NCBI GenBank assembly: GCA_934047225.1
Contig: OW203989.1
Coordinates: 13,677,977 to 13,741,976 of the forward strand
Length of the DNA: 64,000 bases
Direction: 5' to 3'
From: Ypsolopha sequella
Taxonomy: Eukaryota > Arthropoda > Insecta > Lepidoptera > Ypsolophidae
The position numbers were made by a program, and so were the translations under genes. A model generated the notes under the pieces. The model was not told the DNA's origin and ran no database searches. It saw only the letters and a list, made by a program, of their open reading frames with translations. Below, piece by piece: positions 1 through 11,196 of this stretch (its first letter is position 1; every line of letters starts with the position of its first letter).

Positions 1-283
1 ATGAAATCGTCACGAGACATGCCAAATAACGTCGTAATTTTTATGAGATATCGAAAAAAGTTTTTTTTTTCTACTGTTTTTAGCTTTTTAAACTCAATTC
101 ATTTTCATAAAAATCTTAATGTTAGAGACGGGAGTATAAAAATTATATTCGATCCAGGAACTGAGGACAATCAGTTTAATATAACATTGTGTCGGGAAAG
201 ATAAGTAAGCCTTTATCCATCCTAAAGAAAAGAGGCTGTGATCTGTTTTGCTTTTTCATAGTTGGCGCTAAGCGGAGTTCGGT

Positions 284-589
284 CTTCGACCAAAATAAAA
301 TGAATGGACGGGCCTTGTCTTTACAGTTTGCTCACTCATAACGAGTCTAAGCAATTGGATATATACTATACTTCAATACCTAATTGTAAGTCTTTATTTT
401 GCTTTTTGCACTTTGGAAATGCACAAGAAGGCATTTTTTCATCAGTTATTTGGATGGCATGTAATAATAAGCGTACTTGTCACTCTTCTAACAAAGACCG
501 ACTGAGATGAAGTGAGAGCCGGCGCTCACTTTACAAACTTCAAAAATCTTTACGCTGTGGCCCGTCCATTTATTTTATTTTGGTCGAAG
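284..589. mobile_element. MITE with 8-bp target duplication
   Basis: Terminal inverted repeats of about 30 bp begin CTTCGACCAAAATAAAATG on the left and read back as the same motif on the right, with one mismatch (attcat versus atttat). The 8 bases AGTTCGGT occur directly before (276-283) and after (590-597) the element. An 8-bp duplication fits hAT, P or Merlin-type DNA transposons. At 306 bp with no transposase it must be non-autonomous. The short open frames inside it are not credible genes. Confidence 0.8.
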
Positions 590-597
590 AGTTCGGT

Positions 598-1389
598 AGC
601 CGAGGTACTACAAAATACATAGTGTAAAATAAAATAAAATATATTATCAGTATTTTATTATATATTTTTATATTATTTTATCTCTTTCAACTCTCGACGG
701 CGCTAATTAAATGTATTGTGCACTTGTTTCCAGATTTCGTTTAATTCGTACACGGCTTGAACTTGTTCCAGGAAACTGAAAAAGCTTCAGGATTTAATTC
801 AAAGAATTCCTCTTTGCGATTAATTTAACTCGGTATACCGCGAAGGTCGGTAAAACGAGTGCTTATACGATTTTAAGAAATAAATCTACTAATAAGGGCC
901 TCTTATCCCTGACATAATAAACATAAACTGGCTTTTCTAAAAATCAGACTTGCCAAAGTGAGTTTGCCCTCTTTCGCGAGTAGGAAATGGCACAAGATTT
1001 TACAATAAACTTCCAAAGGTCCTTACTTTGTCAGAGAATAAAGTTTAAATTGTTTAAGCAGGGCATACTGAAAACGGCATATTATTAAATAAATTAATAT
1101 TTGGACGATGGTGAAGCATGGTGTTATAGTGATAGTGATATTTGTCATGATAGTAGTTTATATATTTTTTTGCTCCTATACTGCCTTTACTAGGATTTGT
1201 ATTTGAACTAGTCCAGTGTGAATGGGAGCGGAATTTTGAATGTTTTCTTTTTCTTCTTTTTTATGATTTGGAATAAAAAGATCATTGCACCTTGTTCCTG
1301 GTCGCTGGCCGGGTCTCCGGTATGGGTTCGGGCGGTTGATTAGATTTCACCTTATATAATTGTAGATTTTACCTATCATTTGAATCGTA
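598..1389. other. Unassigned AT-rich stretch
   Basis: No gene, RNA or bounded repeat recognised. There are runs of AAAAT around 628-650 and a slightly GC-richer patch near 1290-1345. It is probably decayed intergenic or repeat sequence. Confidence 0.4.
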
Positions 1390-1656
1390 TATACAACGTG
1401 TAACAGAAAGGTGTAACCATATGTGAAGAGCTTATTCAGTCAATGGTATAGAATATCTTTTAATATGGAGCCAAACCTGAAATCTCAAAAAAAAAATCTG
1501 CCCTTCCATACATTTCGGCCAAGCATTGCATTTCTCTATGAAACAGTAAATTTTTTTTTCGAGATACATCTTTTGTTTCATAGTAAAAGTTGTTCTATAC
1601 CATTGACTGAATAAGCTCATCAAATATGGTTACACCTTTCTGTTACACGTTGTATA
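1390..1656. mobile_element. Foldback MITE, TA-flanked
   Basis: The first about 60 bases (TATACAACGTGTAACAG..., then ...AGCTTATTCAGTCAATGG) return as reverse complement at the end. The outermost TA on each side would be the target duplication, as for Tc1/mariner-type elements. The two facing open frames of 63 codons are mirror products of the inverted repeat. A truncated second copy lies at 9336-9509. Confidence 0.75.
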
Positions 1657-2470
1657 TTGCTACATAAATTAAATAAACCTTTAATTTAGTTTATGTATAT
1701 TCATTATTTTATTACATATATTTTATAAGATTACATTTGACTCGTAAAAAGTATATTATGTGTACATACTTTACAAAATAAACTATACGAATTTGACATT
1801 GAGCACCTCATTTTACATCGAGTAGAACTGAACTCTATGACGTTTTATTATTGTTTAAAATAGCGCGCTCTAAGCCGTGGCTGTTACGTGGCTGTTACGA
1901 CAACTGAAACATCGCGCGCTTTCAAAAAGCACGATTATCACGCAAAAATCGTTTTTACTGTGTAATTTTCAAGAATGTGTCCGTAAAAGTACTAACTAAA
2001 TTATCTTTTCTATTTTCTGCAATTTTCATATAATTTAGCAATATAAATATTATATATTTTTTTTTCGTGCGGGTAAAGAATTTCATGGTTTAAAATTAAT
2101 AAGAAAAGAGACAAAATCGGGATAAGCCCCCATTATGAAGTGCTTAAAGCTTTTCACAGAAAATGCAAGTTTATTAAAAAGCGGTTGCTTTCGCGTTAAA
2201 TAGCTTACCACGTACTCGTAGTTCAAAAGTTCCTAGACAGCGTCAGCCTTTTCCTCCACAGGCCACAGTATAGCCACTTCTGTATCTACATCATCTCTTT
2301 TATGCTAAGTGCTACACACTTACGAGAAGGGTCGTCTATGAGATTTCTGACAAACAGCAGCAACCCCAGCAGGGTTGTGTCGAAAAATTGATAACCCATT
2401 TAAGAAGAACATTTGTATTTGTCAGACTGCAACTTCAAAAATCGATTCATTGTACAGATGTTAATCGCAC
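1657..2470. other. Unassigned intergenic stretch
   Basis: No gene recognised. A GC-rich island near 1858-1925 contains paired GCGCGC motifs, and the rest is AT-rich. No bounded repeat seen. Confidence 0.4.
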
Positions 2471-2868
2471 GACTTAAGGGGGAACGATTTGTATCATCTA
2501 CGAAACGCACAAATTAAGATGGTTATTCTTATTTTTGAATTACAGATATTAAAGAATTGTGATATATGGCATTTCGCAAACATAGTTTAATGGCAATTGG
2601 GCTTTTCCGGCAAAATTTTGTTATTTTATGCTTTACGTTGCAAATGTATGGGCGCAAATACTTAAAAGCGTGTTTTAAGTTTGTGTGCCCATGCATTTAC
2701 AACGTAATGCATGAAATAATAAAATTTTGCTGGTAAAGCCTAACTGACACTAAACTATGTTTGCAAAATGCCATAAATCACATTTCTTTAATATCTGTAA
2801 TTCAAAAATAAGAAGAACCATCTTAAGTTGTGCGTTTCGTAGAGGATACGACTCGTTTCCCCTTAAGT
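2471..2868. mobile_element. Long foldback element
   Basis: Two arms of about 185 bp are inverted copies of each other. They share GACTTAAGGGG at the ends, and inside them GAATTACAGATATTAAAG and GCAAAATTTTGTTATTTT. No coding capacity. A snap-back MITE; the superfamily is undecided because no convincing target duplication was seen. Confidence 0.75.
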
Positions 2869-2966
2869 CCGTTTGGCTATGGTTGTAGTTTTTCTAGTGT
2901 CTGTAACCTCGGAAGCGTTACAAAACGCACAATACATACAAAAGGCACTTATCTGTACACGTCACT

Positions 2967-3377
2967 ACTGGGTCAATCAACTTTTTTACCCACACGCTTA
3001 TTCTTTTAAATAAGCAAGTTTAACGCGTACCTTTTTTGCTAAATATAATAATATTAGATAAACAGATCATTGAATATCTTTCGCATCAAGTAATATTTCA
3101 TAATTATCGTAAATTTCAGCAAAACTAGGTGGTAACTCAGTTGACAGCGCCGTTTTTTCATAGTAACTCGGGGACAAACTCGTCCCCTGAGTTACCATAA
3201 ATTTGTTAAGAATTACAGATAATTCTTAATTTTTTTTTATTTAGAAATGTTACGGTTTATTTTAGTTAGCGAATTAAACCATTTTCGGAAAGAAAAGAGT
3301 GATATTGTAGATTTTGTGGTTGAATACTGGCAAAGACTCAAAAAGTAGTGTGGGTAAAAAAATTGATTGACCCACTG
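2967..3377. mobile_element. MITE with ~30-bp inverted repeats
   Basis: The left end CTGGGTCAATCAAC followed by TTTTTTACCCACAC is mirrored at 3349-3377. A second small palindrome around 3129-3197 (GGTAACTCA, then TGAGTTACC) lies inside. Non-coding, about 410 bp. Confidence 0.7.
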
Positions 3378-3449
3378 CAACTAATTTGGCGTTATTTCTT
3401 AAATTAAACCTGAAGATACATATCTTAAAATCTCATATACTATACATAC

Positions 3450-3545
3450 ATATATATATATATATACTCACGCCTGTAACTACAGAATTCCATCTGCTAC
3501 GATCCTGATGCACCTCTTTCGCCTCTTCCACATCCATCAATCTAC
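3450..3545 (+). repeat. Lepidopteran 'ACTCACGCCTGT' repeat
   Basis: An (AT)n run leads into ACTCACGCCTGTAACTACAG, then CCATCTGCTACGATCC and a CACCTCTTTCGCCTCTTCCAC tail. Related segments lie at 13195-13321 (reverse), 32336-32402 and 50046-50100. The pattern is very common in moth and butterfly genomes and is probably a transposon end. Confidence 0.65.
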
Positions 3546-3600
3546 TCATACAGCTCTTCTATTCCGGGTACTTTTGACATTGCCTCTACAATATATTATT

Positions 3601-3620
3601 CAATTCAATTCAATTCAATT
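3601..3620. repeat. CAATT microsatellite
   Basis: Four tandem CAATT units followed by TATTAGC, resembling the 3' tail of a LINE or other retroposon. Confidence 0.6.
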
Positions 3621-3840
3621 TATTAGCTGCAATTAATTACATGCCATCACATTATGTGTTATAATATGATAACAATAATAATTATGAGTTCCAATGTAAT
3701 TCTACCTACAGGGTGTAGTATCAATATTAATTAACGTTACATGCATATTTTAAATATATAAAATAACTTAAAAAACAACAAATTACAATTTAATATTTAC
3801 CAATGTTACGAAATATTAATTAATTAAATACATTATATAT

Positions 3841-4178
3841 ATCGTCACGACATGAATCCCCGAAGGGGTGTCAGAAGTGTTCCGAGTGTGAACTGTTAAA
3901 TGCAAGTCACACCAGTCAAGTCAATGCGGTACACCCACTTTTCATCGCCGTTTATTACGTTCCAACCAACGTGATGAGTGGTCAACCCTTGTCGCCGTTC
4001 TTCGGGCACAAATACACGGTTTTTAGGGCATGCAGGTTTCCTTACGATGTTTTCCGTTCAGCAAGTGGTAAGTAGCAACAAACACTATATAAATTCCGAA
4101 AAACTCATTGTGCATGCCCAGACTGGGGTTCGAACCTGAATCTCAAAATTGTGAGGGCGTTATACCCCTGAGCTATTC
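3841..4178 (-). mobile_element. tRNA-derived SINE, copy 1
   Basis: Read on the minus strand, a tRNA-like head (box A TAGCTCAGGGGTATAACG, box B GGTTCGAACCCC) leads into a unique body and ends with ATTCATGTCGTGACGAT plus an (AT)n tail. The same body and tail occur at 18571-18710, 31979-32300, 57146-57418 and, in plus orientation, 6190-6390. The tRNA head plus conserved tail defines a SINE transcribed by RNA polymerase III and mobilised by a LINE. Confidence 0.8.
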
Positions 4179-4270
4179 TTTCTTTATTGTACACAGATAG
4201 TAAAAAACATGTACAGAGGCGAGCTTATCTCTGAAAAGAGATTTCTTCCAGCAAACCTTAGTGGGAGAGG
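4178..4270. repeat. Interspersed 'TTTATTGTACAC' repeat
   Basis: TTCTTTATTGTACAC, then ATGTACA...GAGCTTATCTCT and TTTCTTCCAGCAAACC also occur at 31755-31866. It resembles a LINE 3' end read in reverse. The 78-codon minus-strand open frame covering it is not convincing. Confidence 0.6.
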
Positions 4271-4442
4271 ACACTTTATAATAATAAAAATAAGTAATCA
4301 TACATACGTGTACTACAAATAAACTCATAAAATATTTGAATAAATAACAGAATATTAACGTACAAATAAAATAATATATCAATTTAAATATATTGGACGA
4401 TGTATACATGTCTACTATTAGATTTATACTACTATATTAGAT

Positions 4443-4703
4443 ATATAAGGTTATATAATATTAGTTGGCGAAACTCAAAACATAGGTAGTACTAGTCTAT
4501 ATGAACAACTGTTTGTATGGGAGCTAAGCGAATTTGTTTTCACCTTTCCATACTAGACCAGCCAGCTGATCGGGGCATTTTGTATGGGAGGAAGAGAAAA
4601 AAAGTTGCGAATTTCGCGTAGCTCCCATACAAACAGTTGTTCATGTAGACTAGTACTACACATGTTTTGAGTTTCGCCAACTAATATTATTTGACCTTAT
4701 ATA
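4443..4703. mobile_element. Foldback MITE
   Basis: Arms of about 95 bp are inverted copies, with outer ends TATATAAGGT and the inner shared blocks ATATTAGTTGGCGAAACTC and AACAACTGTTTGTATGGG. The centre is short. Non-coding and well preserved. Confidence 0.8.
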
Positions 4704-5269
4704 AGCTGCTATGAGCAATATTGAGTAGACGTATTTCATAGCAAAATGTACAGTAAATAGCTCAAACTCATAAAATTCTTTGAGGTCTTAAGGGGAGATC
4801 TTTAACAAAGACCTTTTTAGTTCATAATTTTTGTTATCAATTTTAACTGGCTCTTAAATACAATCAAGGTCGTGCAACTCAAGGAGTCCATACATCCTTT
4901 ATTACCTTCGTGCCATACTTTGTATTTATCACGACGACGGTATTTCAAGTGCATGACTGTCATAGTTTCCTACAGTAACCATATCTAACATTAACACGTT
5001 GCTTCATGAACATGCTTCGTCGGTAAAGCATATGTCAAGAAGACAGTCCCGCAAGGAAGGATCTACATCCATTTCTACAAGCGCCAACTGGCGCGCTCCC
5101 ATGTAGACTGAAGGGACCCAATGTTGTGATTCTAAACATCGACGTGGTTGTTCGCCAGCTGTTAGTAGAGTATTCAAGTCGAAAGCGAAAGGTAGTGGTC
5201 CTCAAGTGTCGATTATGTGACGATCATCGACAAGATGCTCGGCACAAATTGAAACCACTTACTTGAGAG
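4704..5269. other. Unassigned, somewhat GC-richer stretch
   Basis: No gene recognised. From about 4900 to 5250 the composition is richer in GC than the surroundings, but all frames are interrupted. It could be the decayed body of a transposon whose 3' part is the next repeat. Confidence 0.35.
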
Positions 5270-5680
5270 GATGGCATACCCTAGCACCTTTTTTTATTAC
5301 CCGTCCAGCACAATAAGTCTAATAGCAAAGACCTTATTTGCTTTTCATAGAGGCGATTATATTATGTTGGCTCTTTGGCCTTTGTTCTTGGACGCGTAAT
5401 ACTAGTGATCAAATTGGTGTGATTTTAGCTAATACTGAAATATTTTGTAGGGAAAAAATATTGGATTTAGGTAACATCCCTTCATATTTCTATTGGCTAT
5501 TTTATAAAAAAAAAAACAAGTTGATCTCTTAACCGCATCTTTGAAACGAAAGTTTGAAAACCAAAAAAAGAGGATGGAAAACATTTTGTTTTGACAAAAG
5601 TATAAATCTTAAAACATTGTTTATAGATGGAATCCCTTGATAAAAGATCGATAAATCAAATATATTTTCTTCAATATGAA
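5270..5680 (+). repeat. ~410-bp unknown repeat, copy 1
   Basis: It begins near GGATGGCATACCCTAGCA and continues through TTACCCGTCCAGCACAATAAG and TTGGACGCGTAATACTA to ATTTTCTTCAATATGAA. Copies lie at 6535-6955, 33313-33722 and, reversed, 59037-59378. Short open frames recur in the copies but are cut differently, so it is unlikely to code now. Family not recognised. Confidence 0.75.
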
Positions 5681-5689
5681 TTGGTTGGG

Positions 5690-5979
5690 TTGGTTCCGTA
5701 AGAACCATTATCCATAAAAACGGCAAAAAAAATCACGTTTTTTTGTATGGGAGCCCCTTTAAATATTTATTTTATTCTGTTTTTTAGTATTTGTTGTTAT
5801 AGCGGCAACAGAAATACATCATCTGTGAAAATTTCAACTGTCTAACTATCACGGTTCATGAGATACAGCCTGGTGACAGACGGACAGACGGACGGTACAG
5901 ACAGACGGACAGCGGAGTCTTAGTAATAGGGTCCCGTTGGTACGGAACCCTAATAGGGTCCCGTTGGTACGGAACCCTA
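5690..5979 (+). repeat. LINE-like 3' tail ending GGAACCCTAA
   Basis: Contains GTTCATGAGATACAGCCTGG, a run of ACAGACGGACAG units, and a final AATAGGGTCCCGTTGGTACGG block present twice in tandem. This tail is widespread in Lepidoptera. The duplicated last 27 bases are a local oddity. Confidence 0.65.
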
Positions 5980-6189
5980 AAAAGATAATTATAAGAAAAT
6001 TTTGAAACTATCGATGCTTCTGGGCTCTATTAATGGAAGCCAATAGACGGTTTTATGCTCGAACTACTATGTTAATAGCGTTTATTTTGGCAACAAAAAC
6101 ATAGCTTCTTGATCGACCAAAGAGTTACAAATATTCCATTTCAAAATTACGAATTACAAATAGAGTTTATAATAGTCTCATATTTATAC

Positions 6190-6390
6190 ACGCAGCAGTA
6201 GCTCAGTTGGTATGACGCTGGAGTCTTCATCTTAAACCCTGGGTTTAAATCTTGTCGACTGAGAAAGAGATTTTAAGTGTTCTTACCACTTGTTGAACGT
6301 AAAAATCGTCGATAAAAAAGGGTGTCACGAGTTTACACTTGGGAGCACCATTGACAGCCCTTCGTGGGTTTATGTCGTTATGATAATTAT
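6190..6390 (+). mobile_element. tRNA-derived SINE, copy 2
   Basis: The only plus-strand copy of the SINE family. The head is CAGTAGCTCAGTTGGTATGACG with box-B remnant GGGTTTAAATC, and the tail is TTCGTGGGTTTATGTCGTTATGAT, the counterpart of the reverse-oriented copies. The body is shorter than copies 1 and 4. Confidence 0.7.
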
Positions 6391-6534
6391 AAATGTTTTT
6401 TTGGTTTTTATTCAAACACGACACGCCATATCAAATATTGAGAATTGGATGAAAACTTGATATGTACATACGAGATTATTATTGACTTTGAGAGTACCTT
6501 TTATTCACATTCTAGCTTTTAAGTGTATTAAGAC

Positions 6535-6955
6535 GATGGCATACCCTAGCAACTTTTTTTATTACCCGTCCAGCACAATAAGTCTTATGGCAAAGACTTT
6601 ATTTGCTTTTCATAGAGGCGATTATATGTTGGCTCTTTGGACTCTTTTTCTTGGACGCGTAATATTAGTGATCACGCAGCGAAACAACAAATTGGTGTGT
6701 TTTTAGCTAATACTGAAATATTTTGTAGGGAAAAAATATTGGATTTAGGTAACATCCCTTCATATTCCTATTGTCTATTTTATAAAAAAAATCAAGTTGA
6801 TCTCTTAACCGCGTTTTTGAAGCGAACGTTTGATAAGCAACAAAAAGAGGGTGGAAAACATTTTTTTTTTGACAAAAGTATAATTCTTAATACATTGTTT
6901 ACAGGTGGAATCCCTAGATAAAATATCGATAAATCAAATATATTTTCTTCAATAT
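6535..6955 (+). repeat. ~410-bp unknown repeat, copy 2
   Basis: A close relative of 5270-5680. The 94-codon open frame at 6637-6921 (starting MDSFSWTRNISD) is the longest open version among the copies. It is frameshifted or stopped in the others, so it is a weak coding candidate. Confidence 0.75.
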
Positions 6956-7079
6956 GAAGAGAGACCTAGTTTCTTCCAATGAACCCTTGAAAACCTGGTG
7001 TTGTTGATGTTCTAGCGTCAAGGGTTCGGTCAAAGTAAACAAAAGTAAACCATTATAGTGAATTCTGCATGTATATATA

Positions 7080-7830
7080 TCTTGGTTATTATTATTGACT
7101 GTACCTGTACAGTATACATGCCAACTGTTTCACCAAAACTATTTCGACATTTTTAAGAAGAGTATTTTTATAGGACAACACAACACAACACAACGTGGTG
7201 TTAGTGTCGGCAGTGGCGTGCACAGAACTTTTTGCTGGAAAAGCAAACAATTGGTCAAGAACAACAATAAAAAAAATATGAAAAAATGTATATATCACTT
7301 TGAAAAAAAAAAATATTGTATGGTGCCAGGGTAGACAATGGTGTCGATTCGGCGCAATACAACTGACAAGACTAACCTTATTTTGAGCGTCCCATCTTTG
7401 TCTTTTCGATACAGAAAGAAAAGGACAGAACACTTAAATTAAGTTTAGTCCTGTCAATTAAGTCAAGTTGTGTTGCGCCGAATCGGTGTTAGTGTCTACC
7501 CTAGAGTGAAAATTTCCAATACAAACTTTTTTTTTTCAAAGTGATATTAAAAAATGTTTATATTTTTTTTATTGTTATTCTTGACCAATTGCTTGCTTTT
7601 CCAGCAAAAAGTTCTGTGCACGCCTCTGAGTGTCGGTTTGATACCGACGCTGAACGCCTCAACGGAATCGTCGAAAACGAGACTGACCTTAAAATGCTGA
7701 AATTATATCGGTGAAACAGTTAACATGTAGTTAACAATAATAATACTTGAGTGTTTACAACTGAACCTTTAATAATGATTTAGTATGTCAGCATGATTTA
7801 GTATGTCAGCTGACGCGAGTTTTGCTATTA
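7080..7830. mobile_element. Inverted-repeat element split by a hAT MITE
   Basis: Outer segments ACATGCCAACTGTTTCACC (about 7117) and GGTGAAACAGTTAACATGT (about 7711) are inverted copies. The right flank continues to TTTAGTATGTCAGCTGACGCG and AGTTTTGC. The same pieces occur at 31566-31750 in compact form. The middle is interrupted by the hAT-type MITE at 7211-7628. Confidence 0.6.
7211..7628. mobile_element. hAT-type foldback MITE with 8-bp TSD
   Basis: The ends are CAGTGGCGTGCACAGAAC on the left and its near-complement on the right (GTTCTGTGCACGCCTCTG). AGTGTCGG is duplicated at 7203-7210 and 7629-7636. CAG-type termini with 8-bp duplications are hallmarks of hAT transposons. The arms are about 200 bp, the element is 418 bp, and no transposase is present. 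Open frames of 79 and 113 codons here are by-products of the inverted repeat. Confidence 0.85.
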
Positions 7831-8107
7831 ATTTTCTACTTACTTGTATACATGTGTCTATATAGAAAATTGTACTAGGACTGCAGGAAAAATAAGAAGT
7901 ATGATTGAAGATCTCACTTTTTTAACATTTGTTCAAATTAAATGTTCAACTTCAAAGGAAGTATGATTTCAAGCAGATCAAATAGGTCTTAAGTACCCGG
8001 ACATTATGTAAAACATTTATCAAAATGTTTTTACAGCATTCTTTGTTGATAATAATTACAGTTAATTGGTATATAATAACCGGTAAAGCTGTATTACATG
8101 AGATTTA

Positions 8108-8372
8108 TTAAATATGATACTATTACAACCTGATACTATTACATTCCGATACTATTACAATCTGATACTATTACAATCTCATACTATTACAATCTGATAC
8201 TATTACAATCTGATACTTTTACAATCTGATACTATTACAATCTCATACTATTACAATCTGATACTATTACAATATCATACTATTACAATCTGATACTATT
8301 ACAACCTAATACTATTACAATCTGATACTATTTCAAACTGATACTATTACAATCTGATACAATAATACAATA
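8108..8372 (+). repeat. 16-bp minisatellite
   Basis: About sixteen head-to-tail copies of a unit close to TGATACTATTACAATC, with point changes between units. A plain tandem array with no unique spacers, hence not CRISPR-like. Confidence 0.9.
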
Positions 8373-9335
8373 TGCTATTACCCTCAAAGTCTCTAACTTT
8401 AAATGTTAAATGATATGTTCTTTCTGTTTCAGGTAAGAAAAATGCTGAAAAAGAAGGCTCGAAGTTTTTCCAAAAAATCTGTACGTAAGGTTATTACCAA
8501 ATAATTTTTGCCCGCAAGAAAAAACAGCGGGTTGTGGCCAAAAATTTGAGTTTTTATAAAATATACAAGCAATGAATTTATGTTTCGATAAATATGTAAA
8601 TTTCTAAAGGGGGATACTAAATTAATGCTTAATTTCCCCGGTCTGTTTCGCATAAATTGGGAAAATATATTCCTCAAACCGGTCTGGGAAAAGCATTGGA
8701 GCTTGTGTTCCATGAAAACTTTGTACAAACTGAGGAATTTAAACTTTCCACAATATAATAATAGGGAGTGCCAAACCCGTTTACAATATTGATGAATATT
8801 TACTCACCACTTAGTCGTCGTTCTAAGACGACGAGGTGTTTATAAAATTAAGGAGCTACATATTTTTTTTGGAATTTTAATTTTCGTACAACTGCGGCCC
8901 CAAAAAAAAAATTGTCTGGAATGGAAATATAAACACTCGAGTGTATTTAAAAAAAATCTAATTCTAATCCGTTGGCGGCGTAAGGCATTAGAATGGAGAC
9001 CACGTACAGCAAAGCGCAGCGTAGGCCGCTCTCGTGCCCGCTGGCTGGACTGACGATCTGAAGGACGTTGCGGGTGGCGGCTGGATGAGGATGACTGAGG
9101 ACCGAAAAAAGTGGCGTAATATTAGGGATGGATGGATGGATGGATGGATATAATTTATTTGAAAGACGTTCGAATTTCAAAATTTCTCAACACATTTTTT
9201 ACGAGCTAAATTGAACTATCGTGTCTCATTAATAATTGGATCTGCGTCGGAAACTTTTTCGCGCGATGATTTTTTACGATTTCAAATGTCAACTAAAGCC
9301 GGATGAATCGTATAAGAGACGAAATATCAACGACA
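8373..9335. other. Unassigned intergenic stretch
   Basis: No gene recognised. Open frames at 8429-8728 and 8947-9180 on the minus strand lack recognisable motifs. It holds a GGAT microsatellite at about 9127-9151. Confidence 0.4.
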
Positions 9336-9509
9336 AAAAAATCTGCCCTTCCATACATTTCGGCCGAGCGGCATCAAATTTTTCTAAACAGAAATTTTTC
9401 ATGAAATAGTTTTTTTTTTTCGGGATACAGGGTTTGTTAAAGTTGTTCTTTGTATTGACTGAATAAGCTCTTCAAATATGGTTACAACTTTCTGTTACAC
9501 GTTGTATAG
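9336..9509. mobile_element. Truncated copy of the 1390-1656 MITE
   Basis: Shares ATCTGCCCTTCCATACATTT, the T-run, ATTGACTGAATAAGCTC and the end TTCTGTTACACGTTGTAT with 1390-1656. The left terminal arm is missing. Confidence 0.7.
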
Positions 9510-9589
9510 CCTAATGTTTCGTTATGCACTGATTTAGATTTAAATTTTCAAGATAAAAATGTTTTTATGTTGACTGGAAGAAATTTCTT

Positions 9590-9690
9590 ATAGGAATAAA
9601 TTCGCCCTTGCCTTCTATCTGTTCTTTGTATGTATCTTGTCTTCTTATTTGTGTGTAATAAAGTATTCATTCATTCATTCATTCATCTAC
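9590..9690 (+). repeat. LINE 3' end with ATTC tail
   Basis: TTCGCCCTTGCCTTCTATC...TTGTGTGTAATAAAGT leads into ATTC repeats. An AATAAA-like signal followed by a short simple-repeat tail is typical of a non-LTR retrotransposon 3' end. Confidence 0.6.
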
Positions 9691-10255
9691 TCATTCATTA
9701 TTTTGTTCATATTGATGGTATCAATAAATATTTTCATTTTCATTTTCACTTTCATGTTTCCCTTATCGACTTCAGCATTATTTTTTTTATATTTTGAGTT
9801 TGAATGTGACTACTACCTAACATTTCCTCGGCAGAATACGTCTGTAGGTGATTTCAATGTATTGCATGGCACATTTTTTCATTTGGCAATGGCAGAGTAG
9901 ATTTTGAGATTGTGTCCATATTGCGTCCATCACGCACGGAGAACAAGACTAGTAACGGATCCACAAGAGGTTCATATAATGTTATCGGGCTATCATCAGT
10001 AATCGATCAATGCTATATAATTTATACTTTAGATCAATCAATCATTCACTCTATCAAGATTAGTTTTCACATCTGCTCTGTTCCCGTTTTTAAAGTGGAG
10101 AAACGGTGGTCGTCTTTGTTGGGACTAATGAATGAGCTATTGCTTGAGAGAGCGTGTATCCCCAATGTGTTGGAGGTGTTTCGAGAGTTAACTGAACATT
10201 CAAACATTTGAACACACATTTTGTATTGACGATCATTTCATCCCGAACTCCTATA
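9691..10255. other. Unassigned stretch with short open frames
   Basis: Two open frames (ending near 9900 and 10211) have no recognisable domain. The second, about 9912-10211, is 99 codons but is untypical in composition and has no neighbours to support it. Probably not a gene. Confidence 0.3.
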
Positions 10256-10259
10256 GTTA

Positions 10260-10495
10260 CCACACTTCGGGCACAAAATAACCACTTACAGAAGGTTCAC
10301 TCCGCATAACTAGCGAAAACAGGCGCACTCACACATAGATGCGGCGACGTACGACGATCTCGGTCGAAGTCGGTCGAATGCCAAATACGAAATTCTGCCG
10401 AGATCACCATACGTACGCGTTTATGCATGTGTGCGTCTGTTTTCGCTTGTTGTATGGAGTCGGCCTTCTGGTAGTATCTATTTTGTGCTTCGGGT
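10260..10495. mobile_element. MITE with ~100-bp inverted arms
   Basis: CGGGCACAAAATA...GCGAAAACAGGCGCACTCACAC and the reverse complement GTGTGCGTCTGTTTTCGC...TTTTGTGCTTCGGG face each other around a GC-richer centre (CCGAGATC palindrome). Non-coding. Confidence 0.7.
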
Positions 10496-10638
10496 ACGGT
10501 TAATGCTTTTCAGGTGAAGGCTTACCCCAATCCTGTTTACCTGTTTCGTTAAATATTTTGGTAGTATGTTATTCATCTGAAACCTGTATAATCTGGTTTT
10601 CTATAGAATGCCTAAAACTAACAGGCAATATACTGGGT

Positions 10639-10780
10639 GTTAAGGCGATACGTAAATGTTTTAGCATCCCTTTTACTCCATATGCGAAAAAACCCTTAGT
10701 GTGTGAGGGACGGATTCGAGTAAGAGAAGCCAAAAGTAGGTTTTTTATTAATATAAAATGTACGCAAGTTGCTATCAAAA
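10639..10780 (+). repeat. Partial copy of the 'TTAAGGCGATAC' element
   Basis: Starts TTAAGGCGATACGTAAATG and matches, in reverse, the right part of the element at 20256-20641 through ACTCCATATGCGAAAAAACC and TATTAATATAAAATGTACG. Only one terminus is present here. Confidence 0.6.
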
Positions 10781-11161
10781 TTTCGTTTAACTAGGTCCTA
10801 GATACTGTTAAAATCCATCTAATAAAATATAATTGCAGTTCATATATCATTCCAAATTGCCAAACCAGGAGAAATGGTGTCAAAAAAGGCCTCATTTCAA
10901 TCAATATTTTTATCGAGCCAAATTTCTCCAATCACGTTTCTGTTTAACTAATCCCTACAAAAAGATTCTAAAAATAATATACTATTTTATCAACATAATA
11001 CCTTCTTTACAGAAAAAGATATGCAAGTCCTAAAAGTGTCGTTTTTTTTCGTAGCGCCTTAAGATGAAGTTGCGGAAGCCGAAAACTGGCGATAGTACTC
11101 GCCCAGACGAACAAATTTTACTATGGAGCCAACAGTCAAAAAAATCAGCTGTTCCCAGTGA

Positions 11162-11194
<33 letters not shown>

Positions 11195-11196
<2 letters not shown>

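Noticed and set aside
1423..1623. Overlapping facing open frames of 63 codons
   Set aside because: They are mirror translations of the inverted arms of the MITE at 1390-1656.
7092..7433. 113-codon minus-strand open frame
   Set aside because: It crosses a target duplication and the arm of a hAT-type MITE; its sequence is explained by the element.
8108..8372. CRISPR-like array
   Set aside because: Repeats are contiguous with no unique spacers, the unit is 16 bases, and the context is a eukaryotic repeat landscape.
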